Source of the DNA: Buddleja alternifolia
Taxonomy: Eukaryota; Streptophyta; Magnoliopsida; Lamiales; Scrophulariaceae
Length of the DNA stretch: 64,000 nucleotides
Reading direction: 5' to 3'
NCBI GenBank assembly: GCA_019426215.1
Contig: CM033405.1
Location: 6,735,001-6,799,000, forward strand
Shown here piece after piece: positions 24,348 through 34,326 of this stretch (position 1 is its first letter; every line of letters starts with the position of its first letter). Position numbers and translations under genes: made by a program. Below the pieces are notes generated by a model that saw only the letters and a program-made list of their open reading frames with translations, had not been told where the DNA came from and did not search any database.

Positions 24348-24513
24348 AACTATGGAGGCAGATTTCGATTGGGTGGCTAATATTTTGCCTCAAATGTTAG
24401 GGAGATACCTCCGGGGGCGGATATCATTAACGGCGTTCTTATCCTACTTTTCAGGGCTAATATATAAAAGCCTCCATAAATGTGCCTCTAAATGGCATAT
24501 TTTGTTGTAGTGC

Positions 24514-24590
24514 ATTTTCAATGTCACCAGCACATGTGGTCTGACAAGCTTTCAATGTCGTCGTCAAAGACAATTTTAAAGGAATGCCCA
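24514..24590 (-). pseudogene. ANK copy 2, linker exon, 5' half
   Basis: It encodes DALGIPLKLSLTTTLKACQ followed by TTCAGDIEN, in frame with 18385-18450 across the CACTA insertion. I could not place the acceptor: an in-frame stop lies about 15 codons upstream of the CACTA junction side and no good AG precedes DALG. The 5' boundary is therefore approximate. Confidence 0.6.
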
Positions 24591-24720
24591 ATGCATCATA
24601 TATATAAGTGGAGTATCAATTAGTACATGCAGCTGCATTAGAACCAGTTGCAGTTTCATGAACCTTAAATTTTCACAAATGTAATGTCTTAATTATCTTT
24701 TATTTATTTATCTTTTATGG

Positions 24721-24760
24721 CTATCTATCTATCTATCTATCTATCTATATATATATATAC
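24721..24760. repeat. (CTAT)n-(AT)n microsatellite
   Basis: About seven CTAT units are followed by AT dinucleotides, just inside the intron after the ankyrin exon donor at 24765. Confidence 0.93.
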
Positions 24761-24764
24761 TTAC

Positions 24765-24867
24765 GAGAGTAGATGAATTTTTGCCACCAGCTGAAACTTT
24801 CTCCACTTGGGAACACATAGTTCATTTTGGCTAGCGTTGGCAGAGCTGTAAAATCATTCACACTTCT
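24765..24867 (-). pseudogene. ANK copy 2, 3' end of ANK exon (right of Copia C insertion in gene order)
   Basis: It encodes FTALPTLAKMNYVFPSGES and FSWWQKFIYS and ends at a GTAAGT donor. It aligns with copy 1 exon 3 (KSALKAMAGKSSAFRSG...FWERYIYN). The 5' side is cut by Copia C; frame continues at 29878-30038 after removing the element and one CTTCT duplicate. Confidence 0.82.
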
Positions 24868-25362
24868 TGTTAAAATAAGTGCACCTTTCTTGATAATTCT
24901 AGAAATTAAGATTTCTAGAATAAGATTACCTAGTTAGTTCTAGAATTAAATGTTCTAAACAAATCTAGAGAGTGATATTACTAGTATATTTCTAGACTAA
25001 ATCTAAATTAGTAGAAATATATAGACATGTGTATAGAAATACCTAGACAATATGTACGTAGAAAAACTAGGTATTTAGATATATGATGTATGTAGAAAAA
25101 TCTAGGTATGTAGATATGAGAACCATTTAGAAGGTGGTGAACCCTCCTCTAAATAGGAAGAATGTGTAATATGTGATGTATCAAGAAATCCAATTAATAC
25201 AAGAACTTCTTCCAACTATTCCTATAATTTTCCAACTTCCAACTATCCACAAACTATTCTTCATATTTTCTAAACTCTTCCTACTCGCCTTACACAATAT
25301 TCACACAACTAATAAATTTTCTTTACACACACACACTCACTCACTATTCAATCACACTAACA
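24868..25362 (+). repeat. 5' LTR of Copia C
   Basis: Begins TGTTAAAATAAGTGCACC and ends CACACTAACA. It is related to the Copia A LTR in its ends and TCTAGA-rich content but differs in the middle, so A and C are distinct subfamilies. Confidence 0.94.
24887..24904. promoter_or_regulatory. Heat-shock-element-like motif, Copia C 5' LTR
   Basis: Four alternating modules with exact spacing: TTC-tt-GAt-aa-TTC-ta-GAA, one mismatch. Single TTCTAGAA palindromes follow nearby. The same array recurs at 29405-29422 in the 3' LTR. Confidence 0.5.
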
Positions 25363-25363
25363 G

Positions 25364-25376
25364 TGGTATCAGAGCC
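25364..25376 (+). other. Primer-binding site of Copia C
   Basis: TGGTATCAGAGCC begins one base after the 5' LTR; Met-tRNA type. Confidence 0.9.
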
Positions 25377-25413
25377 ACGTTCGGTCAAATATTGGGGGTG
25401 GAATTTTAATACA

Positions 25414-28400
25414 TAGCTACGCCAACTACTATTAATTTTTCATCAGCGCCTGTACCAGTATTCACTGGTGAAAACTATGACTTTTGGAGACAAAAGCTAA
25501 GAACGTATTTTGTCTCCCAAAATTTATGGGATATTGTCCAAAACGGAGTTGATATCCCCGAAGATACTTCTACTTTGTCTGAGCAACATTTAAAAGAATT
25601 GAAGGAAAAGCAACAAAGAGATGCACAAGTGCTATTCGTCATTCAACAAGCTGTAGGAGATCCAATTTTCACAAGAATCTTAGATGTTCAAAGTGCAAAG
25701 AAAGCATGGGATACGTTGGAGGGGGAGTTCCGCGACAGCGAAAAGGTACGGTCTATAAAACTACAATATTTTAGAAGAGATTTTGAAAATTTGAAAATGA
25801 AAGATTCTAAGGCCATGGAGAATATTATGCAAGAATAAGAGAAATAATTAATCAAATGAAATTATATGGGAAAAATATACCTGATAAGAGAATAGTAGAG
25901 AAAATACTTATCACTCTCACAGAAAAATATGACCCCGTAGTTACAACTATGGAGCATGTGAAAGATCTATCAACTTTATCCATATCTGAGTTGATAGGTG
26001 CTCTCGAAGCCTATGAGAAAAGAATTAGTAGGCGCACTGAAGAGTCTGTAGAGAGTGGTTTTAAAACTAAATTCAATAGGGCCTCAGCAATTCAAAAATG
26101 ATGGAAGAAAATTTAATCAAGAAAAGTTAAGAATTAAATCAAATACAAAATCAATTTATCCTCCATGTGGAACTTGCGGGAAAACGAATCATCTAGAAAA
26201 AGATTGTTGGCATCGAGGAAAACCACAATGCAATAAATGCAAGAGATTTGGTCACATGGAGAAGGACTGTCGGCCTAGAGATGTCCATCAAGCAAACATC
26301 ACATAGGAAAAGAGTGAAAACTTATTCTTCACAAGTGGAAGCTCGATAGAGAAGCCTCATAACACATGGTTCCTAGATAGTGGCTGCAGTAACCACATGA
26401 CACCGTACAAAGACATTTTCTCCGAACTAGACACATGTTTTCAATCCAAGGTGAGACTGGGAAACGAAGACTTTCTAGAATTAAAGGGCAGAAGAACTGT
26501 TGTTGTGGAAACAAGAAAAGGTATGCGGTACATTAACAATGCTCTACTTATACCTAACTTGGCATAAAATCTCCTCAGCATCGGACAAATGATGGAACGC
26601 GGTTACGTACTATACTTTGAGAAAGATACATGCACTATATATGATAAGATAGACAAAAATCTTGTCATAGCTCGAGTAGAAATGCGAGATTGTCAAAATT
26701 TTCCAATACGTGGGAATCATAATATGGCACTGAAGGTCCAAACAGACGATTCATGGTTATGGCATAGAAGATTTGGATCTTCAACTACCGGGGTCTCAAT
26801 TTTCTTCATCAGAAGAATATTATGAAAGACCTTCCTAATATCAAAGAAGCTGAAGAAGTATGTGAAGGATGCATGCTCGGGGAACAACACCGAAGATCAT
26901 TTCCATCTGAAAAGTCCTGGAGAGCCAAGAAAGCATTAGAGCTAATTCACACAAATATATGTGGGCCAGTGAAGACTCCATCTCTTCACCAAAACAGGTA
27001 CTTTATTCTCTTTATTGACGACTTTACAAGAATGACTTGGGTATACTTTATGAAAGAAAAATCGGAAGTTCCCAAGATATTCCAAAAATTCAAACAACTA
27101 TTAGAAAATTAAAGTAGCCGACGTATCAAAACAATCAGAAGCGATCTACTTAAAGAGTATACATCTAAAGAATTCAACAAATTATGTGAAGAGGAAGGCA
27201 TGGAACATCAATTAACTATTGGATATGCACCGGAGTAAAATGGAGTCTCAGAAAGAAAGAATAGAACTGTAATGGAGATGGCTCGGTCAATGCTAAACGA
27301 AAATGGGCTTCTGAATACATTTTGGGCAGAAGCGCTATATACTGTAGTCTATCTACCCAATAGGTATCCTACCAAGGCTGTACAAGATAAAACACCGGTA
27401 GAAGCTTGGAGTGGAAGAAAATCATCTGTGAAGCATCTTAGAATTTTCAGATGCATATGCTACGTCTATATTCCGGACCAAAAATGAAGTAAACTAGATG
27501 ATAAGACAGAACAAGATATATTCTTGGGTTATAGCACCGAATCCAAATGCTACTGAGTTTACAATCTCAAGACAAAGAAGCTCATTATCAGTCGAGACGT
27601 GGAGTTCGATGAAAACATTGTATGGAATTGGGAAGAAGAAAAAATAGAAAAGAAGAACATATATATGCCTAGAACTATACCAAGTGGAGAATCTGATAAT
27701 GGAGAAAACACTGAGACGCCAAGTCCTCCGGCTACTCCACAACCTATTCCGCTGCGAGAAGATTCACCCGAATGAACACTTAAAAAAGTAAGATCTTTAA
27801 GAAAAATATACGAGAGATGCAAGGTGCAACTACGTAAACATAGAGCCCGAAAACTTTGAAGCAGGTGCCAAGTAAGAAGTTTGGATCAAAGCTATGAAAG
27901 AAGAAATAAAAATGATCGAGAAAAATGATACATGGGTGTTGGTCGAAAAACTAAAAGATAAAGAGGTCATAGGAGTAAAGTGAGTCTACAAGACAAAACT
28001 CAATCCTAATGACTCAATACAAAAACACAAGGCAAGACTTGTAGCGAAAGGGTACTCGCAGATACCTGGAATTGACTACAATAAGACATTTGCTCCTGTG
28101 GCATGACTTGATATCATTAGAGCACTAATCACTCTGGCTACACACAAAGGATGGAGACTCTATCAACTAGATGTAAAATCAGACTTCTTGAACGAATTCC
28201 TTGAAGAACAAATATACGTGGAGCAATCACAAGGGTTCGTGGTACAAGGATCGAAAGACAAAGTGCTGAAATTGAAAAAAGCACTTTATGGACTAAAACA
28301 AGCACCACGGGCTTGGTACAGTCGAATCGACAAGTACTTCATGGATCGAGGATTCAGAAGGAGTAAAAGTGAGCCGACTCTCTACGTCAAGAATCAATGT

Positions 28401-29350
28401 AACATTGACACTCTCATAATTTCTCTATACGTAGATGATCTCGTATACACTTGAAATAATGAGAGATTGATTAAAAAATTCAAAAAAGATATGATAAGGA
28501 CATTCGAGATGACCGACTTGGGCTTGCTGTACTATTTTCTCGATGTCGAGATAAGTCAAGATGATGAAAGGATTTTCATCTCTCAAAAGAAATACATGGA
28601 GGATCTTCTAAAGAAATACAAGATGAGCACCTGCAAGTCAATTGCTACTTCTCTGGTGAACAATGAAAAATTACAAAAAGAAGATGGGACTGGTAAAGCG
28701 AATCCATCACAATATAGAACTGTAATTGGAAGCCTGCTATATTTAACAGCTACAAGACATGACATTCTATATGCAACAAGTCTTCTATCAAGATTTATGC
28801 AGTCTCCAAGTCAAAAACATTATGGAGCAGGAAAGAGGATTTTACGATACTTAAGAGGAACAAAAGACTTGGGGATCCAGTATAAGGCCACCGAAGATGC
28901 AAGATTGTTTGGATATACAGACAATGAATGGGTCAGATCAGTTGATGACATGAAGAGAACTTCAGGGTATACATTCACACTCGGATCTGGAGTATTTTCA
29001 TGGGCATCAAAGAAGCAAGAAAAACAATTGCTCAGTCATCTACAGAAGCAGAGTATGTAGCAGCTTCTAATACAACTAGTCAAGCAATATGGTTAAGAAG
29101 AATATTTGAAGACATGGGAGAGCAGCAAAATGGGCCAACTGAAATCTATTGTGATAATAAGTCAGCAATTGCTATCGCAAAAATCCAGTCTATCACAGTA
29201 GAACTAAGCACATCTCTATAAAATATCACTTCATAAGAGAACCAATATTAGATAAGAAGATACAGATAAAGTTTTGCATAACAGAGGAACAACTGGCTGA
29301 TATCTTCACGAAGGCCTCACCAAGACAGAGGTTCGAGTTCCTCTGAGAAA
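25414..29350 (+). pseudogene. Copia C gag-pol (broken)
   Basis: The gag initiator ATG seen in copies A and D reads ATAG here at about 25414. Gag (LKELKEKQQRDAQVLFVIQQ) is frameshifted near 25815 and 26060. Two zinc knuckles (CGTCGKTNHLEKDC, CNKCKRFGHMEKDC) lie at about 26170-26270 and the protease reads WFLDSGC. In the integrase the first Asp context is LIHTNICGP (Asp to Asn). Reverse transcriptase retains YVDD (about 28425) in [11 protein letters not shown], followed by a stop. RNase H reads YTDNEW where A has YTDSDW. Multiple stops remain. Copy-specific loss of integrase Asp suggests it can no longer integrate by itself. Confidence 0.88.
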
Positions 29351-29385
29351 TGCTTGGAATCACAGAAAAGTGCACTTAGGAGGAG

Positions 29386-29877
29386 TGTTAAAATAAGTGC
29401 ACCTTTCTTGATAATTCTAGAAATTAAGATTTATAGAATAAGATTACCTAGTTAGTTCTAGAATTAAATGCTCTTGACAAATCTAGAGAGTGGTACTACT
29501 AGTATGTTCCTAGATTAAATCTAAATTAGTAGAAATTTCTAGACATATGTATAGAAATACCTAGACAATATGTATGTAGAAAAATCTAGGTATTTAGATA
29601 TGATGTATGTAAAAAAATCTAGGTATGTAGACATGAGAGCCATCTAGAAGGTTGTGAGCCCTCCTATAAATAGGAGGAATGTGTAATATGTGATGTAACA
29701 AGAAATCCAATTAATACAAGAACTTCTTCCAACTATTCCTATAATCTTCCAACTTCCAACCATCCGCAAACTATTCTTTATATTTTCTTAACTCTTCCTA
29801 CTCACCTTACACAATATTCACACAACTAATAAATTTTCTTTACACACACACTCACTCACTATTCACTAACACTAACA
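29386..29877 (+). repeat. 3' LTR of Copia C
   Basis: Begins TGTTAAAATAAGTGCACC after the purine stretch TTAGGAGGAG and ends CACTAACA, then target CTTCT. It differs from the 5' LTR by scattered substitutions and small indels. Confidence 0.94.
29405..29422. promoter_or_regulatory. Heat-shock-element-like motif, Copia C 3' LTR
   Basis: Same four-module array as in the 5' LTR: TTC-tt-GAt-aa-TTC-ta-GAA. Confidence 0.5.
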
Positions 29878-30038
29878 CTTCTTAGTCTTGCCAAATCTGG
29901 GTCTTTTCCAACCAAATCAAATGCAACATCAAATATTTGAGAAGCTATTAGAAACATCAATAGGTCAACGTCGAAGTGCCTTTTGATAGGACGGGCAGAG
30001 CTATGCTCCATTAATACATGAATATTTTGCTTGGATAC
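29878..30038 (-). pseudogene. ANK copy 2, middle of ANK exon (between two insertions)
   Basis: It encodes VSKQNIHVLMEHSSARPIKR and then LLMFLIASQIFDVAFDLVG through KDPDLARLR, matching copy 1 across its exon 2/exon 3 junction (IIADFF then DLAFDLVNKYP). No intron is present at that point in this copy. The left edge is the Copia C target duplication; the right edge abuts the gypsy element at 30039. Confidence 0.82.
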
Positions 30039-32453
30039 TGATGTAAGACAAGAAGCCTATATATTTCGAGATTTTTCAAGATATAGAAAAATTGTAACTT
30101 TTGTTCCCGGTGGAGATATGAGGTACTTTACATATGCACGCGAGATTTGTTCAAGGTTTATGGCGTGTTCAACAACATAATCGTTGATAGTAATTTTCTA
30201 GTCACAATTACGTAGTTTTGGTCACTTTTGGGCCACTCGTCTATTTTTCAATTATTTTTTGATGAATTTCAGAGATATTTTTCTTTAGTTGAGTCCTAAT
30301 CCAATTAGATATAAGTTAGTAGAGTTAGAGGAGTCCTATTGTTTTCAAAGTTAGATAGAAGAGTTTCAATCCTTATAGGATTTGGAGAAGTACTTCTATA
30401 AATATAAGTTTTTAGATTGTTATTAGGGTGATTATTTCAGAATTATTAATAAAAACATTTCCTTTTGCCAATTCTTTGAGTGCGCTCAATTTTATCTTGA
30501 AGTTTGAAGAAGTGTTCTTCAATTCTTTATAAACCTATTGCTTCCGCTACGTCTCGTGGTATCAGAGCCTCGGTGTGCCCGGGATGAGATGACCAATTAT
30601 GGAAACAGTAACGACCGTACTGTAGACGATGATCTCAGGATGGTCCTTTGGGGAAGTGTTAAATTGCAACAAGAGCAACGTGCATTCATGACTGAGATGA
30701 TTAATTCAATTAGAATATTGAAGAGTTCAATTGTTGCTCTAGGAGTTGGTGAAAACATGAGCGTTAATTGTGGTTAGTCTCACGACGGAGTTATGCCTCC
30801 AATCCAGTCTACCATAGGTGGTGGTCATGCTGTGTTACATGGGATGTATGCTCGTGCTGCACCTGACAGTAATAAGGATGTTAAAAATCATATTATTGGT
30901 GTAGTTCAACGATTGTCGTACACACCAAATCTAGAAGAAGACCCTCAAAGACATAATATTTCGTACTAGATGTCGTGTTAATCGGGAGATTTGTGATGTG
31001 ATTATTGATAGTGGCAGCAGCAAAAATATTGTGTCAAAATCCTTGGTTCAGAAGTTACAATTAAAGACAGAGAATCATCCATTGCCTTACAAGATTGGAT
31101 GGATAAAAAACGGTATTAACATGGACGTAACTACACTTTGCTATGTTCCTATTGCTATTGAAAATATTTAGAGATAAAATTGCATGTGATGTTGTGGATA
31201 TAGATGCATCTCCTATTTTATTGGGCAGGCCTTGACAGTTTGATGCAGATACAATATACAAAGGTAAAGATAATACACACAAGTTTTATTTTCATGGAAA
31301 ACATATTATCTTACTACCTCTACCAAAAGTTGAAGCACCTAAAACTTGTGAATTAGAGAAGAAGACCATCGTCGAAGTATCGATAACTGAGTATGTTGAA
31401 GACTTAGAAGAGCCTAGTAAAATTCTTATCTCGGATGGCATGAGTAAGATTTTTGATTTTTCTGATACTATTCAGATTTTGATAACAAATTTCATGATGG
31501 TGTAGAGTTAATTGATATGAAAGAGGTTTTGGATAATACATATATTATCCAAAAACTACCTAATGATATTCATGAGGAGCTTCACGAGCATTTATTTGAT
31601 GTATTGCCTATAAGAGCTATTGGTTGTTATGTTTATTTGGTACCAAGCACATGGTCACTGAATTTCCCTCAATACGATGAAGGTTTAAAAGAAAGTGAAC
31701 TTATGTCCAAAGAGGATGTGAAATTGTTACACGGTTACATGGCTTATTATGACATGAATTTGGTAATTGAGTCAGTTGGTTATATTTTGGATTTAGCGAA
31801 TGAGATGGGTATTTTATTGGGTGTTAATATTTTTGGGTTGTTTCAGTATCACTTGCTGACTAGAAAACAACGTATGCAAAGATTAACCCGAGGACAAGTT
31901 GTTTTTTTTTGCGGGGGAGTTTGATGTAGGACAAGAAGCCTATATATTTCGAGATTTTTCAACATGCACAAAAATTTTAACTTTTGATCTGGGTGGAGAT
32001 ATGAAGTATTTTACATATGCATGCGAGACCTGTTCAAGATTTATGGCGTGTTCAACAACATAATTGTTGATAGTAATTTTCTAGTCACAATTACGTCGCT
32101 TTGGTCACTTTCGGGCCACTTTTCTATTTTTCATTTATTTTTGGACGAATTTTAGAGTTATTTTTCTGATGTTGAGTCCTAATCCAATTGGATATAAGTT
32201 AGTTGAGTTATATTGGTTTAAGTTAAGTTAGAAGAGTCCTATTGTTTTCAAAGTTAGATAGAAGAGTTCCAATCCTTATAAGATTTGGAGAAGTGCTTCT
32301 ATAAATATAAGTTTTTAGATTGGTATTAGGGTGATTATTTCAGAATTATTAATAAAAACTTTTGCTTTTGCAATCCTTTGAGTGCTCTCAATTTTATCTT
32401 GAAGTTTGAAGACGTGTTCTTTAGTTTTTTTGGAAACCTATCTCTTCCGCTAC
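30039..32453 (+). mobile_element. Short gypsy element with gag-protease only
   Basis: Two LTR-like repeats start TGATGTAGGACAAGAAGCC or close variant (30039-30550, 31922-32453; about 510-530 bp, roughly 90% alike by eye). Primer site TGGTATCAGAGC is at 30557-30568 and a GCGGGGGAG polypurine tract precedes the second repeat. The 1.4-kb interior contains a Gag start and a gypsy aspartic protease but no reverse transcriptase, RNase H or integrase. LTR ends are not TG..CA and no clean target duplication is visible. The element sits within the ankyrin exon; GAA and GTA codons join in frame across it. Confidence 0.82.
30577..31924 (+). pseudogene. Gypsy gag N-terminus and retropepsin remnant
   Basis: An opening frame (DEMTNYGNSNDRTVDDDLRM) resembles the start of gypsy Gag. 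At about 31005 the protease motif DSGSSKNIVS is present, followed by YKIGWIKNGI and, over frame breaks, a CDVVDIDASPILLGRP-like segment. The last open stretch (31517-31924) has an acidic LKESELMSKEDVK segment of unknown role and ends in the polypurine tract. Internal stops break it. The replicative enzymes are absent. Confidence 0.7.
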
Positions 32454-32817
32454 TTCACACATGGACATCATGTAGACAAGTGTGTCCTTGTGGTCATATA
32501 TGGCTGCTAATTGCACTGGTAATCGATAGTAATCTTCAATAATCATATATAGCAAACCAGAGTTTCAATTCACCAACATGATTGCTGCTTCATTGTTTCC
32601 ATTGTTTCCAACGATGGCAGCACAGTGCAAAGCAGTCTCCCCAAATTTATTCTTTAGGGCCAGAGGGTTGTCGGGCATTCCAACAACTTCTTCATGAAAT
32701 CATTTGTTTTTCGTTTTCCACTGCAATATGGAGAGCTGTCTCTAATCTACAAATAATATGGCTTTGGTGTCTTCCCTGTCTTTCTCGAAGAACTTGTTGA
32801 GCAAAATCACGAACAAA
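32454..32817 (-). pseudogene. ANK copy 2, 5' part of ANK exon
   Basis: After an acceptor TTTTCAG it encodes FVRDFAQQVLRERQ, then ankyrin repeats LETALHIAVENEKQ, KNKFGETALHCAAIVG and YRLPVQLAAIYDHKDTLVY. The TALHxAA cores are typical ankyrin. There is a frameshift near 32700, an in-frame TGA at 32565-32567 and an in-frame 9-bp duplication (GGAAACAAT twice). It continues at 30038 on the other side of the gypsy element. Confidence 0.82.
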
Positions 32818-33368
32818 CTGAAAACGCAACGAAAGAATGAGAAATTTTCGAGGTGAGAATCAACTCTATTTTAAACACCAAATTGCCCCCCGCTAAATGT
32901 GGTATCGACTTTGACAAAATGTGTCCCAAGATACAACGAAAATTTTCTGAAAATTGAACCACTTCAATATATATTAGAAATAATGAACTTATTTCATCCG
33001 TTAAAATCTTGAGAGGAGAAGAAGAGATGAAGAACATAAGAGCACAAGAGAGGATTTGTGATTTGTGTTGTTGTGTTTTTCCAAGCTGCTGGAAGAGGCC
33101 TTTTATGGCTCCAAAATAAGACGAATTAAATATGAGAAATAAATTAGCCAGCTGAAACTATAGTTCAAGTTCGAACTTGGGCATCTTCAAGTTCAAACTT
33201 GAGGTCAAAACATTTTTAGGTGTAAAGACAGCTGAAACACCTGAACTGTTTCAAATTTTCTTCTAGAAGGGGTCCAAGTTCGAACTTGAGGACTCCAAGT
33301 TCGAACTTGAGACATTGTAGAAGGCCAATTCAAAAATTGAAAGGAAACGTGGCCAACGTTATATTCTA
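32818..33368. other. Upstream intron/flank of ankyrin copy 2 with palindromic repeats
   Basis: I find no Gag-like first exon like that of copy 1. The stretch 33166-33309 holds four copies of a 14-bp palindrome described separately. Nothing else is recognised. Confidence 0.5.
33166..33309. repeat. Four copies of the palindrome CAAGTTCGAACTTG
   Basis: Copies are at 33166-33179, 33188-33201 (one mismatch), 33275-33288 and 33296-33309. They form two pairs with start-to-start spacing of about 21-22 bp. Each is a perfect or near-perfect dyad. Confidence 0.85.
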
Positions 33369-33817
33369 AGGGTATGTTTGTTTATGTTTTTGAGTTAGGA
33401 TTCTGAAAATTTATCGCGAAATACGTACTACGGAGATTCGTGTGAAAATTTATGTTTTATATAAATGGTTGAAATTTATAAAATTTGTCAAATCAATGGT
33501 GATATGTTGATCTGGAATGTATTGAATAATTGAGTTAGTTATTTATATAATAATTATGTGAATAAAGAAATCATAAAATATAAATAAAAAATTTTAAAGT
33601 GTAAAAGAAAGAGAAATAATAATTGGATTAAATGATTTTGATTGATGATTGTGTGAAATGATAGATATAGTGAGTAATAGGTAGTTATATAGGGGATTTA
33701 AAAAGTTAAGTTGAAAAAAAGTGAATTTAGATGAAAATAGTTTGTGTTATGGTTTTTTTCGAATTTTGTGATCCTGGATATTGAAATGGAATTTGAAAAC
33801 ACAAACAAACAAGGCCT
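33369..33817. mobile_element. MITE with long inverted ends
   Basis: The left end reads GGGTATGTTTGTTTATGTTTT and the right end, inverted, reads GGCCTTGTTTGTTTGTGTTTTC. The roughly 450-bp interior has no coding potential and is AT-rich. The terminal type resembles hAT or Harbinger MITEs, but no clear target duplication distinguishes them. Confidence 0.65.
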
Positions 33818-34150
33818 TAGAGATCTAGGAGTTTTCTTGCTATGGCCTCTCGTCTATTCTGATAACATCAAAGATATCTAGTTTTAAATCTAATATTTTA
33901 TGCCCCTACAAGCACATTGTGATCGACTATGATTTCGTCCCTAAGTTCAGTAGTGATGTTCTAGTGAAGTATTTATGTACTGATGATAACTGAGCAGATT
34001 TGCGACATTTCACCAAATCATTGTCATCTTCAAATGAAAGTTTTCTCAATTACATATCAATCATCTTAGTGTTGGTCTCATTGCTCAGATCGGGGAAAGG
34101 GGATATTAGTGCATGTTTGGATATCCGACCTGATATGCCCGTCTTAGTGT

Positions 34151-34160
34151 TGGCGCCGCC
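34151..34160 (+). other. Primer-binding site, TGGCGCC type
   Basis: TGGCGCCGCC lies upstream of the gag frame. This primer class differs from the Met-tRNA type used by every other LTR element here and is usual in Tat/Athila-type elements. Confidence 0.65.
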
Positions 34161-34326
34161 TGTGAGAATCTCTACTTAGTTTCACTGTACGATCGAACTC
34201 ATGCTATGGAAGAGTTAAGAAACCGCTGTAACAAAGGACTTCAAAGTGAGGAAGCACCTCACATGCTAAATCTCATAGGTAGATCCACCCCCATTCTATG
34301 AAAGGGGTGACGAACCAGTCATAACA

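Larger units (their letters stand above)
18451..24510. mobile_element. Non-autonomous CACTA element, host to Copia E
   Basis: Termini are CACTACAACAAA at 18451 and TTTGTTGTAGTG at 24510, with a perfect 3-bp target duplication CAT (18448-18450 and 24511-24513), diagnostic of CACTA/En-Spm elements. Without Copia E the element is only about 1 kb. Subterminal GGAGGC-like motifs recur at both ends. I found no transposase. It contains a short tandem duplication near 19075-19200 (units with GAAGAGAAGAGA..ATCAAACAAAAAT). It splits the linker exon of ankyrin copy 2. Confidence 0.88.
24868..29877 (+). mobile_element. Copia C: second copy of the Copia A family
   Basis: LTRs at 24868-25362 (495 bp) and 29386-29877 (492 bp), primer site at 25364-25376, and a perfect 5-bp target duplication CTTCT (24863-24867, 29878-29882). 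Internal sequence follows Copia A and D through gag, protease, integrase, reverse transcriptase and RNase H. It interrupts an exon of ankyrin copy 2. Many stops and frameshifts make it non-autonomous. Confidence 0.95.
17617..32817 (-). pseudogene. ANK-PGG family gene, copy 2: disrupted by several transposons
   Basis: Minus-strand pieces assemble into one ankyrin protein of the ACD6/ITN1-like type: an ANK exon (32817 down to 24765, cut twice), a linker exon (about 24590 down to 18385, cut once), a 48-bp exon (18249-18202) and a 440-bp exon (18056-17617). Reading frame and splice phase match across each insertion point. The protein would be a membrane-associated ankyrin-repeat signalling protein, but its PGG transmembrane exon and any N-terminal exon are not in the window. 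Defects are an in-frame TGA at 32565-32567, a frameshift near 32700, a mutated splice donor at 18383-18384 and four large insertions. It is a paralogue of the gene at 42103-54354. Confidence 0.85.

Noticed and set aside
30030..32460. 5-bp target duplication for the short gypsy element
   Set aside because: Candidate GATAC/GCTAC has a mismatch, and GCTAC also occurs at the inner LTR border, so it is not a convincing duplication.
32807..33037. Possible first exon of ankyrin copy 2 (minus ORF)
   Set aside because: The translation shows no Gag-like or ankyrin pattern, and the acceptor at 32818-32820 marks intron upstream of the ANK exon.
33900..34150. 5' LTR of the Tat gypsy element
   Set aside because: I compared it by eye with 41461-42060 and found no convincing match beyond GATATGCCC, so no LTR is claimed here.
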